From assembly GCA_003505715.1 (NCBI GenBank), contig DNXU01000579.1, forward strand, positions 1-20,967: a stretch of DNA of 20,967 nucleotides, in the 5' to 3' direction. A model generated the notes under the pieces. The model saw only the letters and a list, made by a program, of their open reading frames with translations. It was not told the DNA's origin and searched no databases. Positions 12,772 through 20,967 of this stretch are shown here, one piece after another. This stretch comes from Cyanobacteria bacterium UBA8803 (GTDB lineage: Bacteria > Cyanobacteriota > Cyanobacteriia > Cyanobacteriales > Coleofasciculaceae). Each line of letters starts with the position of its first letter. Within the stretch, counting starts at the first letter, position 1. The translations under genes were made by a program, and so were the position numbers.

Positions 12772-13883
12772 AGGTTCAACGGTGTGTAAATGTCTTCAGA
12801 GTTGGCGTTGAGGTAGGAACGCAGCCAGTCAATGCCCAAGAGGGAAAATTGCTGAAGGATAGTATTCATCCGGCTATCTGGTGAGTTGTCCCCTTTGTGC
12901 CAAGCTTCCAGTAAACCATTGGCAACAATTTGGCAGCGATTCATCCCAAAACTTTCTTGGGCTGCAAATTTGTGGTTAGGTTCCTCAGCTAGACCAACGC
13001 CTGGTGCCAGTAACTTAGTAAATAGGGGGATATCTGTGTGAAAATGTTCTCTAGTGTGTGCATAAACACTCTCAAGAACTTGGCGAACAGCTTCATAGTT
13101 ACTCTTCTCAAAATAGAGAACTCCTGAGTCACAGCGCCCATAGTCAGTGGGGTTGTATAGTGCCTTAAAAGTAAAGGGAATCAGGATGTCGTTTAGCTGT
13201 TGTGTCAGGCTACTCATAAGTGCGATCGCACCTTCCGGGGTTAGGCTGAAGTAGACACGTACAATCTCTGGAGAGTAGCCTGAATGGCTATGACTCTGTA
13301 CCCCCGCATTGCCAACTGCCATGTAAAACCCATTTTGCACACAATTTCGGGGCATCCGGATCGCCACCAAGTTACCTACAGCAGTATGCTCTTCAAAGGG
13401 TTGGAGATGTTGCGATCGCTGAATGTGTAAAGTCAAACCGTTCTTAGTTACAGCAAGACTCCCATCACTCTCTTGCCTCACCACATACCAACTAGGGTCA
13501 AAATATCCCTTTCCCTTATTACTTTGGTGCAATCGTTCGTAAAATCCAACATCTACCCCCAAGACAGTATTATTCTCCAAATCCAAGGGCAAATGATTTT
13601 CCTCCCCATCTAGTGCTAGGGCAGTTCGCATCGAACCGTTGTAATAGATACCGTAGAGAAAATTACACAGTTGCAGATTCAGATACTTTTGCTGTATCTG
13701 TTCAGGCATTTTCTGAAAACGGGCAACCACCTCAGCAGGTAATTCCCACGCTTTGTAGTCTGGATGACGGATAGAGAAATTAGATTGAATTTCAACCTTA
13801 TCAACGATGTCGTTTAGCACATCTAGTAATTGCCCAGTTACCCTAGTAGTGAGCTGAGTTTCAAGAGAATCAAGTAATTGCAT
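12768..13883 (-). CDS. HopA1-family protein, probable dehydroamino-acid lyase component
   Basis: 371 residues from the ATG at 13883 (M-Q-L-L-D-S-L-E-T-Q-L). The frame continues to a GTG inside the upstream gene, but the ATG gives the expected family N-terminus. Family-like blocks include L-C-N-F-L-Y-G-I-Y-Y-N-G-S, G-F-Y-E-R-L-H-Q-S-N-K-G-K-G-Y-F-D-P-S-W, Y-M-A-V-G-N-A-G, R-V-Y-F-S-L-T-P-E-G-A, F-T-F-K-A-L-Y-N-P and Y-G-R-C-D-S-G-V-L-Y-F-E, close to type III effector HopA1. In class V lanthipeptide and thioamitide clusters a HopA1-like protein works with an APH-like kinase: the kinase phosphorylates Ser/Thr and the HopA1 protein eliminates phosphate to give dehydroalanine or dehydrobutyrine. 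It sits between that kinase and the reductase-like gene, overlapping the latter by 3 bases. I infer the same role here. Confidence 0.85.
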   Translation of the reverse strand: MQLLDSLETQLTTRVTGQLLDVLNDIVDKVEIQSNFSIRHPDYKAWELPAEVVARFQKMPEQIQQKYLNLQLCNFLYGIYYNGSMRTALALDGEENHLPLDLENNTVLGVDVGFYERLHQSNKGKGYFDPSWYVVRQESDGSLAVTKNGLTLHIQRSQHLQPFEEHTAVGNLVAIRMPRNCVQNGFYMAVGNAGVQSHSHSGYSPEIVRVYFSLTPEGAIALMSSLTQQLNDILIPFTFKALYNPTDYGRCDSGVLYFEKSNYEAVRQVLESVYAHTREHFHTDIPLFTKLLAPGVGLAEEPNHKFAAQESFGMNRCQIVANGLLEAWHKGDNSPDSRMNTILQQFSLLGIDWLRSYLNANSEDIYTPLNL

Positions 13884-13908
13884 AATCGTTTGGTTGTAAC
13901 TAAGTATC

Positions 13909-15069
13909 TTAAACAGCAGCAGCACTAAGCTGAGTCAATTGGACAGCCGCAGCACCAAAAATCGTCGGCATAGATTGTTCTGGACGACATAACAGGGTTT
14001 TGGCTACTTGAAGCATGGCAATTCCCGTATTACCAAAGGATTTTTGATACTGAATCATTGCCTGAATTTGTTGAATCAAGCCAAAACCAGCAAATTGCAC
14101 CACTCGCCGCAAGAAATCAGGGCGATGTTCTAAGATTTCCGGGAAGGTGTCCAAATAAGTGCTAGTCAGAGCAGCAATAGAAGGCTGAAGCTGTTCGAGA
14201 GGAGTTGCCGCTAAGCGCAAAGATTCTTCGAGCGTGAGAGACTGACTCATCACCAAGCTACCTAGCCAAAGTTGCAGGTAGCTAGCAATGAGTGTGCCCA
14301 AATCAAACGCAGGATCTCCCCAGATGGAGCGTTCCCAATCAATTAGCCGTACAATGCTGTCACCCGTTTGCTCCCAGCCTTTGTGTAGGAGGATATTATT
14401 CAACTTCAGGTCATCGTGTATCAGGCAACAGGGTTTGAAACTATCAGCAAGTTCTCTTATTGCCTGCCCTAAGCTATCGTACCGTTGATAGAGCGCAAAG
14501 AACTTTAGCCCATCTGCGGACACTTGACCAAAAATTTCCGGCCCAATCCGTTCCAAACCCTGAATTAAGTTAGGCACCTGATCAGGGGTTGAATGTTCAG
14601 ATTTTGGACAGAAGAAATTCTGATAGTTTTGGCGGTTGAATGTATGGCGATGAACAGTTGCTAGGATGGTAGAAATCGCATCTGCAACTTTAGTCGGAAA
14701 AACCTTCTCCTTGTTGTAAAAATCCGCTAAATCCTGATACTCATCCAAATAGCTGAGAATAATAATGGAATGCTCAGCGTCAAAATGTAATACCTCCGGT
14801 ATCCAGGATTGAATGTGGCCCAGTTCTAAAAATTGCTGTAAAAACTCTTGGATTCGCCATTCACTCAAAAACTCGCCGGCTGCCTTACCTTCTTGATTGT
14901 GTCGTTCTTGCTTAACCAGCAGTTTCCGACCCTCTGATAAACTCACCAGCAAATTAAAGTTTTTGGCAGCTATTGGTTCAACCTTGCTGGAAGCTTGCTC
15001 TGAACGAGCGCAGAAACCCCGCTCAACTAAATAATCGAAAACGTTATGAGAATTCAACAAAAATGTCAT
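13909..15069 (-). CDS. APH-like phosphotransferase, probable Ser/Thr kinase of peptide dehydration
   Basis: 386 residues. The kinase-like fold is supported by an ATP-binding Lys in L-L-V-K-Q-E (Lys53), the catalytic loop H-D-D-L-K-L-N-N (His218, Asp220, Asn225), and the metal-binding D-W-E (Asp244) in R-L-I-D-W-E-R-S-I-W-G-D-P-A-F-D-L-G. This is the aminoglycoside/choline phosphotransferase pattern. It is followed immediately by the HopA1 gene, and this pairing points to peptide Ser/Thr phosphorylation over antibiotic resistance. It is the first gene of the minus-strand biosynthetic operon; a candidate promoter lies about 100 bases upstream. The start ATG has no clear ribosome binding site. 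Resistance or small-molecule kinase activity remains possible if considered alone. Confidence 0.87.
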   Translation of the reverse strand: MTFLLNSHNVFDYLVERGFCARSEQASSKVEPIAAKNFNLLVSLSEGRKLLVKQERHNQEGKAAGEFLSEWRIQEFLQQFLELGHIQSWIPEVLHFDAEHSIIILSYLDEYQDLADFYNKEKVFPTKVADAISTILATVHRHTFNRQNYQNFFCPKSEHSTPDQVPNLIQGLERIGPEIFGQVSADGLKFFALYQRYDSLGQAIRELADSFKPCCLIHDDLKLNNILLHKGWEQTGDSIVRLIDWERSIWGDPAFDLGTLIASYLQLWLGSLVMSQSLTLEESLRLAATPLEQLQPSIAALTSTYLDTFPEILEHRPDFLRRVVQFAGFGLIQQIQAMIQYQKSFGNTGIAMLQVAKTLLCRPEQSMPTIFGAAAVQLTQLSAAAV

Positions 15070-15171
15070 AAGCCATGAAGGTATCGATAGTCAGAAAGAT
15101 GGTAAGAACAATCGGGAGAAATTAATATCTACTGATTCGGTTTTTCTGATTCAATTTTCTGGAGAAAAAGG

Positions 15172-15199
15172 ATAGTACATCAGGAGAGTGACAAGCCAA
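15172..15199 (-). promoter_or_regulatory. Candidate promoter of the biosynthetic operon
   Basis: On the minus strand, TTGGCT (15199-15194) and TACTAT (15177-15172) are separated by 16 bases, about 100 bases before the kinase ATG. The 275-bp gap between the kinase start and the CHAT gene stop holds no gene and no clear terminator. Confidence 0.38.
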
Positions 15200-15344
15200 T
15201 CGTTCATCCAAGATAGGATAAAGTCATGGATCGCTCAGTCTCTACCTTGCTAGTTTTACTCTAATCAATTACTTCAATTATTTCGAGTACTTTTTTGGCA
15301 GTAACTCAATTAATTATTTCTCCAAAAATACATGAGTCAACTCT

Positions 15345-18300
15345 TCACAACCCATTGCCAATTAGAATAAACGGTGCCCAATAATAAGGATGATTGAGAT
15401 GATTCGCGACTTCAGGTTTTAGCCCATCTCGAACCTGCACCACAACAATCGAACCCCGTTGTTCGCCCAAAGCCTTATAATCGCCCGTAATCAGAGCAAT
15501 TTGCGCTTGTCGTAAAGCTTCAGCTTTCGTACTCTTACCTTGCAAGGCGGTGTAAAACGCATTCATCAACACTTGAGTACCGCCATCATCAACCGTCCAT
15601 AATGAGGCAATAGAAGCCCTTGCCCCTGCCCTCTGCATCTGGTAGCCTAAACCCAGAATCTCTGCACCTGTACCCAGATTGCCACCGAGTCCAGTTTCAC
15701 AAGCAGACAGCACCACTAAATCTACATTACTGAGGTTCCAGTTTCGGACATCAGCAAGGGTGACAGGTGTGCCATCCCCAAAGAGAATGAACGATTCTTC
15801 TGGTGCCCCGACTACAATTGCCCCATGAGTGGCAAAATGTAAAACGTTATAGTCCCCCATTTTCGGTTTCGTATCTTCAGGATTGAAGGCGTTATCAAAC
15901 AGTTGGGTGGTATCGGGAACTGTCTTGGCTAAAGTTTCAACTTCCACTCTGGCATAGGGCAAACCCCCAAAGTTAAAGCGTTCTGTGCCCATGGTGACGC
16001 TGTGGTGTCCGGTAGTAAATGCCCCAGCCAGAATCTCGAGTTGGGATTGGGGTTTAGTATCAAGGTCAGTGAGGGAAGCCGCTGTAATATTATTGATGCG
16101 GTAGCGTTGGACTAACCATTGTTCGCCATCGTGCAAGGCAGCAAGAGGAATGTAACGCAGTTGTCCATCGGGCGCATAGATAATCGTTTTGGCTTCTGCT
16201 GCTTTCAAGTCATTCTCTATCGGTTTAATTAGCCAATTGTAGAGTTGCTGTGCTGGAGTTGTGGTATCAGTTGTTGGGTTACCTAACGCTTGGCGAAAAG
16301 CGAGGATGGTTTGAGAAAGTTGTTCCTTGGTAACAGGAACGGTGCGGCGAATGGCGGGAGAGTCGGGAGTGGTGAGGATGAGTTCGATGCGGTCATCTAG
16401 AATTAGGGGATAGAGTAGGACGGCATTTTGTTGGAGTCTTTTGAGGTTGTCTTGTAAGCCGATAAAGTCTTCTAAGTTGTCTACCAAATCGGGTTTGCGC
16501 GTTTTAGGATTGAGTTGATCAATGAGTGCTAATACTGCGTCGCTTTCGATAAAGGTATTGAAATCTGCGATAATTTTTTCCTGGGCTTTCACGAGTTGGG
16601 TGAGGCGCTGTTCTTCTTGGGGAGTGCGATCGCCTTTTTGCCGCAGTTGGGTAAGTTCTTTCCCAATGGCGATCGCTTGATCAAGAATTTTTTGGTAGTC
16701 GCCTTCAAACTGCTGTTCTAGGGGTGAGCTGGGAACGCCTTGCTTGGTTCCTCTAGTCCCCGGCACATTACGCAGATACTCGTCGAGTTCTTGGACTTTG
16801 AGTAAATCGAGTACCCGTTGGGCTTCCAGGATGCGGTTTTGTCGCAATAATAAATCAGCTAAATGGCGATAATCTTCAGCAATAGTCTCAGTGTAGGACT
16901 GCTGTTGTTCTTGGGGAAGCCCCTTGATATTATCTCGAATTGCTTCTCTGACGTTGACCGATTGCTTGTAAAAAATAATCGCTAATTCAGGTTGATTTTG
17001 TGCCTCTAAGGCGGCACCTATGTTACTTAGAGTAACCCCTTTCCCAGCGCGATCGCCAACTTCTTCCCGAATCGCCAAAGCTTGCTGATAATACCCTAGA
17101 GCCGTTTGATACTGTCCCAGATTATAGTAAGCTTCTCCGATATTATTGAGCGCCCACCCCTCCCCAGAACGGTTGCCCGCCTCGCGCACAATGGCTAGCC
17201 CTTGTTGGTAAGATTCCAATGCAGCTTGATGCTGCCCCATTCTTTGGTAAACTTTCCCCTTGTAAAGTAGGGTTATTCCTTCGGTTGGACGGTTTTTTAC
17301 CCCACGCGCAACCGCTAAACCTTGCTCGAAAGACGCCAAGGCAGCTTGGTGCTGTCCCATTTTGCCATAAACTGACCCGATGTTAATCAGAGTCGTCTCC
17401 CGCCAACTCAAGTCGCGGACAATTGCTAATGCTTGTTGATAGGATTCTAGGGCGGCTTGATACTGTCCTAAGTCCTCGTAAACTGTGCCAATGTTATTGA
17501 GGATTGCCCCTTCTTGGTTATTAGTATTAACGTTTGGCGATCGCTGCTTCTGTTCGCGGACAATTGCCAAGGCTTGCTCGTAGGATTCTAGGGCAGCTTG
17601 GTATTGTCCCAAGTTTTTGTAAACTGTCCCTATACTGTTGAGAACTAACTCTTTTTTACTCGGGGAATTAGCAAGAAGCTCCTGGTATGATTCTAATGCT
17701 GATTGGTAATCTAGGTTATCATAGACTGAGGCAATGTTCCTGAGGATTTCCTGCTCGTCCAAAAAAGAAAAAGATCTTCCGCCGTTGCGAACAATTTCTA
17801 AGGCTCGCTCGTAGGATTTTAATGCCGCCTGGTTTTGTCCTAGAGCTTTGTAAACATTCCCTATCTCAGTTAAGATATCTTCTGCTTCTGGTGCCAGTAA
17901 AATCACTCCACCTGCATTATTAAAAGTAGTGACTTGACCGGACTCAGAGCGAATTTCTACTACATCACCAGCACCTGCTCCACCAAAACGCATGAGGAGA
18001 GTTGCCTTTTCTCCAGCACGGTTATCTATCCCCTGAGTGAACACCAAGGCTTGCTGGTAGGATTCTAGCGCAGCTTGGTGTTGTCCTAATTTCTGATAAA
18101 CTGAACCGATTTGATGGAGGATTACCCCTTCCCAAGGGCGGTTCTCCTGTTGACGAACAATTGCCAAGGCTTGCTGGTAAGACTCCAAGGCAGCTTGGTT
18201 TCGTCCCTGAATGCTGTTAGTATTCCCAGCCGAAAAGAGGGTTGCGCCTTCTCCTTCAAGCCTGTTTACCTGCACGAGGGTTTCTTTGTTTTCATTTTTG

Positions 18301-20765
18301 CCAATTGCAGTAAGGAGGATTGCCTTCCCCATCGTTATCTGCTCAGGAGGGTTGCCCATTTCTCGTCTGAATGCCAAGGCTCGTTGACGATACTCCTGGG
18401 CAATTTGAGGTTGTCCTAGCTTTTCGTAAACTGTCCCAATACTATTAAGAATTACCTCTTCATCAGGCTTTTCGTAAGCTATGCCAATCCGACGTAAACC
18501 TTCTTCTTTAGAACGATAGTCTTCTCTATCTCTCTGTGCAATTGCTAAAGCTTGCTGGTAGGACTCTAGTGCTGATTGATACTGTTCCAATGTTTCGTAA
18601 GCTTTGCCAATCTGAGTGAGCAGGATAGGAATTTGGTCTGAATGACCCTCTCCACTCTTCGCAATTTCCAAAGCTTGCTGATAGGACTCTAGTGCTGCTT
18701 GGTGCTGTCCTAATTTTTCGTAAACTTTCCCCATCTGGTTGAAGATTATTTGTCCCTGCTCGTGATAATTCCCCTCCGTCTCTTCCCGGACAATTGCCAA
18801 GGCTTCTTCATACGGCTTTAAGGCAGCTTGGTACTGTCCTAGAGTTTGGTAAATATTCCCAATATTAGTCAGGGTTTCTTCTTCTTCGTTTTGTGAAAAG
18901 AGATCTGGACCCCTTGACCGCCTAGCACTAACTTTTAATCCTTCTGTAATTATAATCGGAGTGTTAATCGGCTCTCCTTCTCCTAGCCGAATCACTCCAT
19001 TAGCGATCGCCTCCTCCAGAAGAATTCCTTCGATAGCGATCGCCTCCTCCAGAAGAATTCCTTCGATATTAGAATTACGATTCACTGTATGAACCAGATT
19101 GGCTACCCGAATCGTATAGGGAATGGGTTGTTGTTGAGCCTGTTCATACACCTCCCGCCTAATTACCACGCTTTGCTCATACGCTTCTAAGGCGGGTTGG
19201 AGCTGTTCCAATTTTTGGTAAGCTTTCCCCATCTGGTTGAGAATTACCCATTCCCAAGGGCGGTTTTTTTGTTGGCGCACAATTGCCAAGGCTTGCTGGT
19301 AAGACTCTAAAGCAGCTTGGTATCGTTCGTTAACGGCGTGAGCATCCCCCTGCTTATAGTGGATTGCGGCTTCTCCTTCTAACCTAGTTACCAACGTAAA
19401 TTTATCTTTTGCTGCTCTATAAGTAATAAGAGTCGCCCCTTCCCAAGGACTTGGCTCTTCCTCAATACCCAACTCCCGTCTAATTGCCAAAACTTGTTCG
19501 CGATACTCCTGAGCGGTTTGAAGTTGTCCCAGCCCATCGTAGATTTTGCCAATGTTACTCAGGATGATCGATTCTAAAGGACGATTACCAACCTCGCGCA
19601 CAACGGCTAAAGCCTGCTGGTAGAATTCCAGTGCCGTTTCCCGCCCTCCTTGCCTTCCTCCCCATAGGTAAGTGAACCCGATTCTATTAAGGATTTCCGC
19701 TTCTAAAGGGCGATGACCTATCTCCTTGACAATGGCTAGGGCTTGCTCGTAGAAGTCCAACGAAATATATCTATTTTCTCTGAGGAGGTCAATTTTGGGG
19801 TCCTGAGCTCTGCCAATATTTAACAAAACTGCCGCTTCCCCAGCGCGGTTGCCTACCTCACGCATAATTGCTAAGGCTTGCTCATAGAACTTCAAACCAT
19901 CTTCTCTCTCGCCTAGAGTCATGTAAGTAATACCAAGTCCATTGAGACTCCAGCCTTCGCCAACCCGTGAAGCGTAGCGATCGCCGTTAGGCAAATCGCC
20001 TATTTCGCGCATAATAACTAAGGCTTGCTCGTAAGACTTGAGAGCATCTTGATATAGCTTCAAATCTTCGTCTGCATTCTGCAAAGAATTTTGGTATCGT
20101 TTCCAGCGTATGTAAGTATTCCCAAGTCCAATCAGGGTTCTTCCTTCCCCAGCTCTATCCTTCACCTCGCGCTGAATAACTAAAGCTTGCTCGTAGAACT
20201 TGATGGCGTTTTCGTACTTTTCTTGGGTTTCGTAAACTGAGGCGATGTGATGGAGAGTTGCACCTTCTTGGGTACGATTGCCCAATTCTCGCACGATCGC
20301 CAAGGCTTGTTCGTGATGCTTGAGGGCAGTTTGCAATTGTCCCAAATTGCGGTAACTTTCTCCCAGATGATTCAGAGCCAACCCTTCCCCAATACGATGC
20401 TTCTGTTGACGAAAAATAACTAAGGCTTCCTGCAAAACCTCCTGTGCTTGGGCATATTGGCTCAATCCGTTGTAAACTTCCCCAAGCTTATTAAGCGTTT
20501 CGGCTTCCTGAAGGGAATTGCCTAGTTCTCGATGAATGGCTAGAGCTTGCTGATAAGTTTCCAACGCTTGTTGCAACTGACTTTGGCGAAATTGCTCAGT
20601 GCCTGTTTGGAATAAGCGATCGCCCTCAGCTTTTTTAGCTTGGGTTGTTTGTGCCTGTGCTGCAAGAGGCTCAAAAACACCTAGCAACAACACAGGAGAA
20701 GGAGATAGCAGGAAAAGGAGTAAGCTAGTCGCGGCAAGACTGAAAGTTCCAAGACGATAGTGCAT
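15345..20765 (-). CDS. Secreted TPR-repeat CHAT-domain protein (caspase-like)
   Basis: 1,806 residues from the ATG at 20765. Upstream in-frame starts exist (ATG 20825), but this one puts a signal peptide at the N-terminus: Arg4, a hydrophobic stretch L-L-L-F-L-L, and cleavage near A-A-Q-A-Q. About 25 tetratricopeptide repeats follow, of the type A-L-E-S-Y-Q-Q-A-L-A-I-V-R, with I-G-x-V-Y-x-x-L-G-Q between them. Then come a helical linker (E-E-Q-R-L-T-Q-L-V-K-A-Q-E-K) and the C-terminal CHAT domain. The catalytic dyad is intact: His1647 in H-F-A-T-H-G (15822-15839) and Cys1689 in S-A-C-E-T-G. CHAT is a caspase-family peptidase fold; many TPR-CHAT proteins occur in filamentous cyanobacteria, mostly uncharacterised. 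Two stretches depart from the TPR pattern, one carrying a 33-bp tandem duplication. Size is at the large end for the family. Confidence 0.92.
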   Translation of the reverse strand: MHYRLGTFSLAATSLLLFLLSPSPVLLLGVFEPLAAQAQTTQAKKAEGDRLFQTGTEQFRQSQLQQALETYQQALAIHRELGNSLQEAETLNKLGEVYNGLSQYAQAQEVLQEALVIFRQQKHRIGEGLALNHLGESYRNLGQLQTALKHHEQALAIVRELGNRTQEGATLHHIASVYETQEKYENAIKFYEQALVIQREVKDRAGEGRTLIGLGNTYIRWKRYQNSLQNADEDLKLYQDALKSYEQALVIMREIGDLPNGDRYASRVGEGWSLNGLGITYMTLGEREDGLKFYEQALAIMREVGNRAGEAAVLLNIGRAQDPKIDLLRENRYISLDFYEQALAIVKEIGHRPLEAEILNRIGFTYLWGGRQGGRETALEFYQQALAVVREVGNRPLESIILSNIGKIYDGLGQLQTAQEYREQVLAIRRELGIEEEPSPWEGATLITYRAAKDKFTLVTRLEGEAAIHYKQGDAHAVNERYQAALESYQQALAIVRQQKNRPWEWVILNQMGKAYQKLEQLQPALEAYEQSVVIRREVYEQAQQQPIPYTIRVANLVHTVNRNSNIEGILLEEAIAIEGILLEEAIANGVIRLGEGEPINTPIIITEGLKVSARRSRGPDLFSQNEEEETLTNIGNIYQTLGQYQAALKPYEEALAIVREETEGNYHEQGQIIFNQMGKVYEKLGQHQAALESYQQALEIAKSGEGHSDQIPILLTQIGKAYETLEQYQSALESYQQALAIAQRDREDYRSKEEGLRRIGIAYEKPDEEVILNSIGTVYEKLGQPQIAQEYRQRALAFRREMGNPPEQITMGKAILLTAIGKNENKETLVQVNRLEGEGATLFSAGNTNSIQGRNQAALESYQQALAIVRQQENRPWEGVILHQIGSVYQKLGQHQAALESYQQALVFTQGIDNRAGEKATLLMRFGGAGAGDVVEIRSESGQVTTFNNAGGVILLAPEAEDILTEIGNVYKALGQNQAALKSYERALEIVRNGGRSFSFLDEQEILRNIASVYDNLDYQSALESYQELLANSPSKKELVLNSIGTVYKNLGQYQAALESYEQALAIVREQKQRSPNVNTNNQEGAILNNIGTVYEDLGQYQAALESYQQALAIVRDLSWRETTLINIGSVYGKMGQHQAALASFEQGLAVARGVKNRPTEGITLLYKGKVYQRMGQHQAALESYQQGLAIVREAGNRSGEGWALNNIGEAYYNLGQYQTALGYYQQALAIREEVGDRAGKGVTLSNIGAALEAQNQPELAIIFYKQSVNVREAIRDNIKGLPQEQQQSYTETIAEDYRHLADLLLRQNRILEAQRVLDLLKVQELDEYLRNVPGTRGTKQGVPSSPLEQQFEGDYQKILDQAIAIGKELTQLRQKGDRTPQEEQRLTQLVKAQEKIIADFNTFIESDAVLALIDQLNPKTRKPDLVDNLEDFIGLQDNLKRLQQNAVLLYPLILDDRIELILTTPDSPAIRRTVPVTKEQLSQTILAFRQALGNPTTDTTTPAQQLYNWLIKPIENDLKAAEAKTIIYAPDGQLRYIPLAALHDGEQWLVQRYRINNITAASLTDLDTKPQSQLEILAGAFTTGHHSVTMGTERFNFGGLPYARVEVETLAKTVPDTTQLFDNAFNPEDTKPKMGDYNVLHFATHGAIVVGAPEESFILFGDGTPVTLADVRNWNLSNVDLVVLSACETGLGGNLGTGAEILGLGYQMQRAGARASIASLWTVDDGGTQVLMNAFYTALQGKSTKAEALRQAQIALITGDYKALGEQRGSIVVVQVRDGLKPEVANHLNHPYYWAPFILIGNGL
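19001..19066 (-). repeat. Tandem 33-bp duplication inside the TPR-CHAT gene
   Basis: The unit starting tagcgatcgcctcctccaga occurs at 19001-19033 and again, identically, at 19034-19066. On the coding strand it gives the 11-residue unit E-G-I-L-L-E-E-A-I-A plus Ile or Asn, twice. Each copy contains a GCGATCGC (HIP1) octamer. The exact identity suggests a recent in-frame duplication. Confidence 0.93.
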
Positions 20766-20862
20766 TGGGCAATTCTGCAACACTTTTGAGTACAGGCTAC
20801 ATTTATATATCTCTATATCTCTCATCAATAGTGAGGATATGCAGTTTAGCTAAGTCTTGGCT

Positions 20863-20967
20863 GTTTCAGCCCCCTTACGGGGATTTAATTAGCGGAAAGC
20901 AGAGTAAGCAAATTTCTAAATTGGCTAATAGTAAACATGTTTCAGTCCCCTTACGGGGATTTAGTTA
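20863..20967. CRISPR. Edge of a CRISPR array: two repeats and one spacer, cut by window end
   Basis: A 37-bp repeat at 20863-20899 starts gtttcagcccccttacgggg and ends gcggaaag. After a 39-bp non-repetitive spacer (20900-20938), a second copy begins at 20939 (gtttcagtccccttacgggg) and runs off the window. The repeat has the internal dyad CCCCTTACGGGG and the GTTTCAG...GGAAA ends familiar from cyanobacterial arrays. The first copy differs from the second at repeat position 8 and in the ATTTAATT/ATTTAGTT segment, as expected of a degenerate terminal repeat. No cas gene is visible, and the direction of transcription cannot be settled. Confidence 0.85.

Noticed and set aside
13884..13925. Upstream GTG start extending the HopA1 protein by 14 residues
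   Set aside because: It lies inside the kinase gene and the extension is unlike the family; the ATG at 13883 gives the expected N-terminus.
13909..15069. APH-like gene as an antibiotic-resistance kinase
   Set aside because: The adjacent HopA1 gene and precursor peptides make a peptide-modification role far more likely.
15345..20967. TPR-CHAT gene next to a CRISPR array as a type III-E (TPR-CHAT/Csx29) effector
   Set aside because: The protein has a signal peptide, is more than twice the size of the CRISPR-linked TPR-CHAT protease, and no gRAMP/Cas7-11 gene is present. Cyanobacteria carry many unrelated TPR-CHAT genes.

Overview
The window reads as chromosomal DNA from a cyanobacterium, most likely a filamentous or otherwise large-genome species. 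The palindrome GCGATCGC (HIP1) recurs throughout, inside and outside genes. The gene families present are typical of such genomes: a C39-peptidase ABC exporter with an HlyD partner, paired parvulin-like proteins, a NACHT NTPase, a very large TPR-CHAT protein, and a cyanobacterial-type CRISPR repeat. No tRNA or rRNA gene was seen.

Left arm, positions 1-4868, plus strand: an export module. It holds a peptidase-containing ABC exporter whose start lies outside the window, an HlyD-type adaptor, and a parvulin-like foldase with a strong ribosome binding site. Positions 5104-8910 are a different kind of module. It has a PRiA4_ORF3-family protein on the plus strand, converging on a minus-strand cassette of a ribbon-helix-helix regulator, an alpha/beta hydrolase and a NACHT NTPase. 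The hydrolase and the NACHT NTPase lie in the same reading frame, separated by one UGA codon and 30 open codons, so they look like one 917-residue effector-NTPase gene interrupted by a nonsense codon. The NACHT protein carries three blocks of a G-L-I-x tetrapeptide repeat, encoded by a 12-bp DNA repeat.

Positions 8911-9727 hold little coding sequence: a perfect 32-bp palindrome and what looks like the C-terminal remnant of a lost gene, possibly a transposase. Positions 9728-15069, minus strand, form a peptide (RiPP) biosynthesis operon. In transcription order it encodes an aminoglycoside-phosphotransferase-like kinase, a HopA1-like protein, an aldo/keto-reductase-fold protein lacking recognisable catalytic Lys and His, a second parvulin-like protein, and two short precursor peptides. 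The precursors share a leader ending in Gly-Gly and a core beginning A-I-S-T-P. The kinase plus HopA1 pair is the combination known from class V lanthipeptides and thioamitides, where it dehydrates Ser/Thr. The C39 exporter in the left arm is the obvious candidate for removing the double-glycine leader and exporting the product. One core has a single Cys. The other has none and is an alternating Thr/Val/Ile sequence, which cannot become an ordinary lanthipeptide. This is the most likely undescribed system in the window.

The right arm holds a secreted TPR-CHAT protein of about 1,800 residues on the minus strand (15345-20765). At the very end is the edge of a CRISPR array: one repeat, one spacer, and a second repeat cut by the window boundary.
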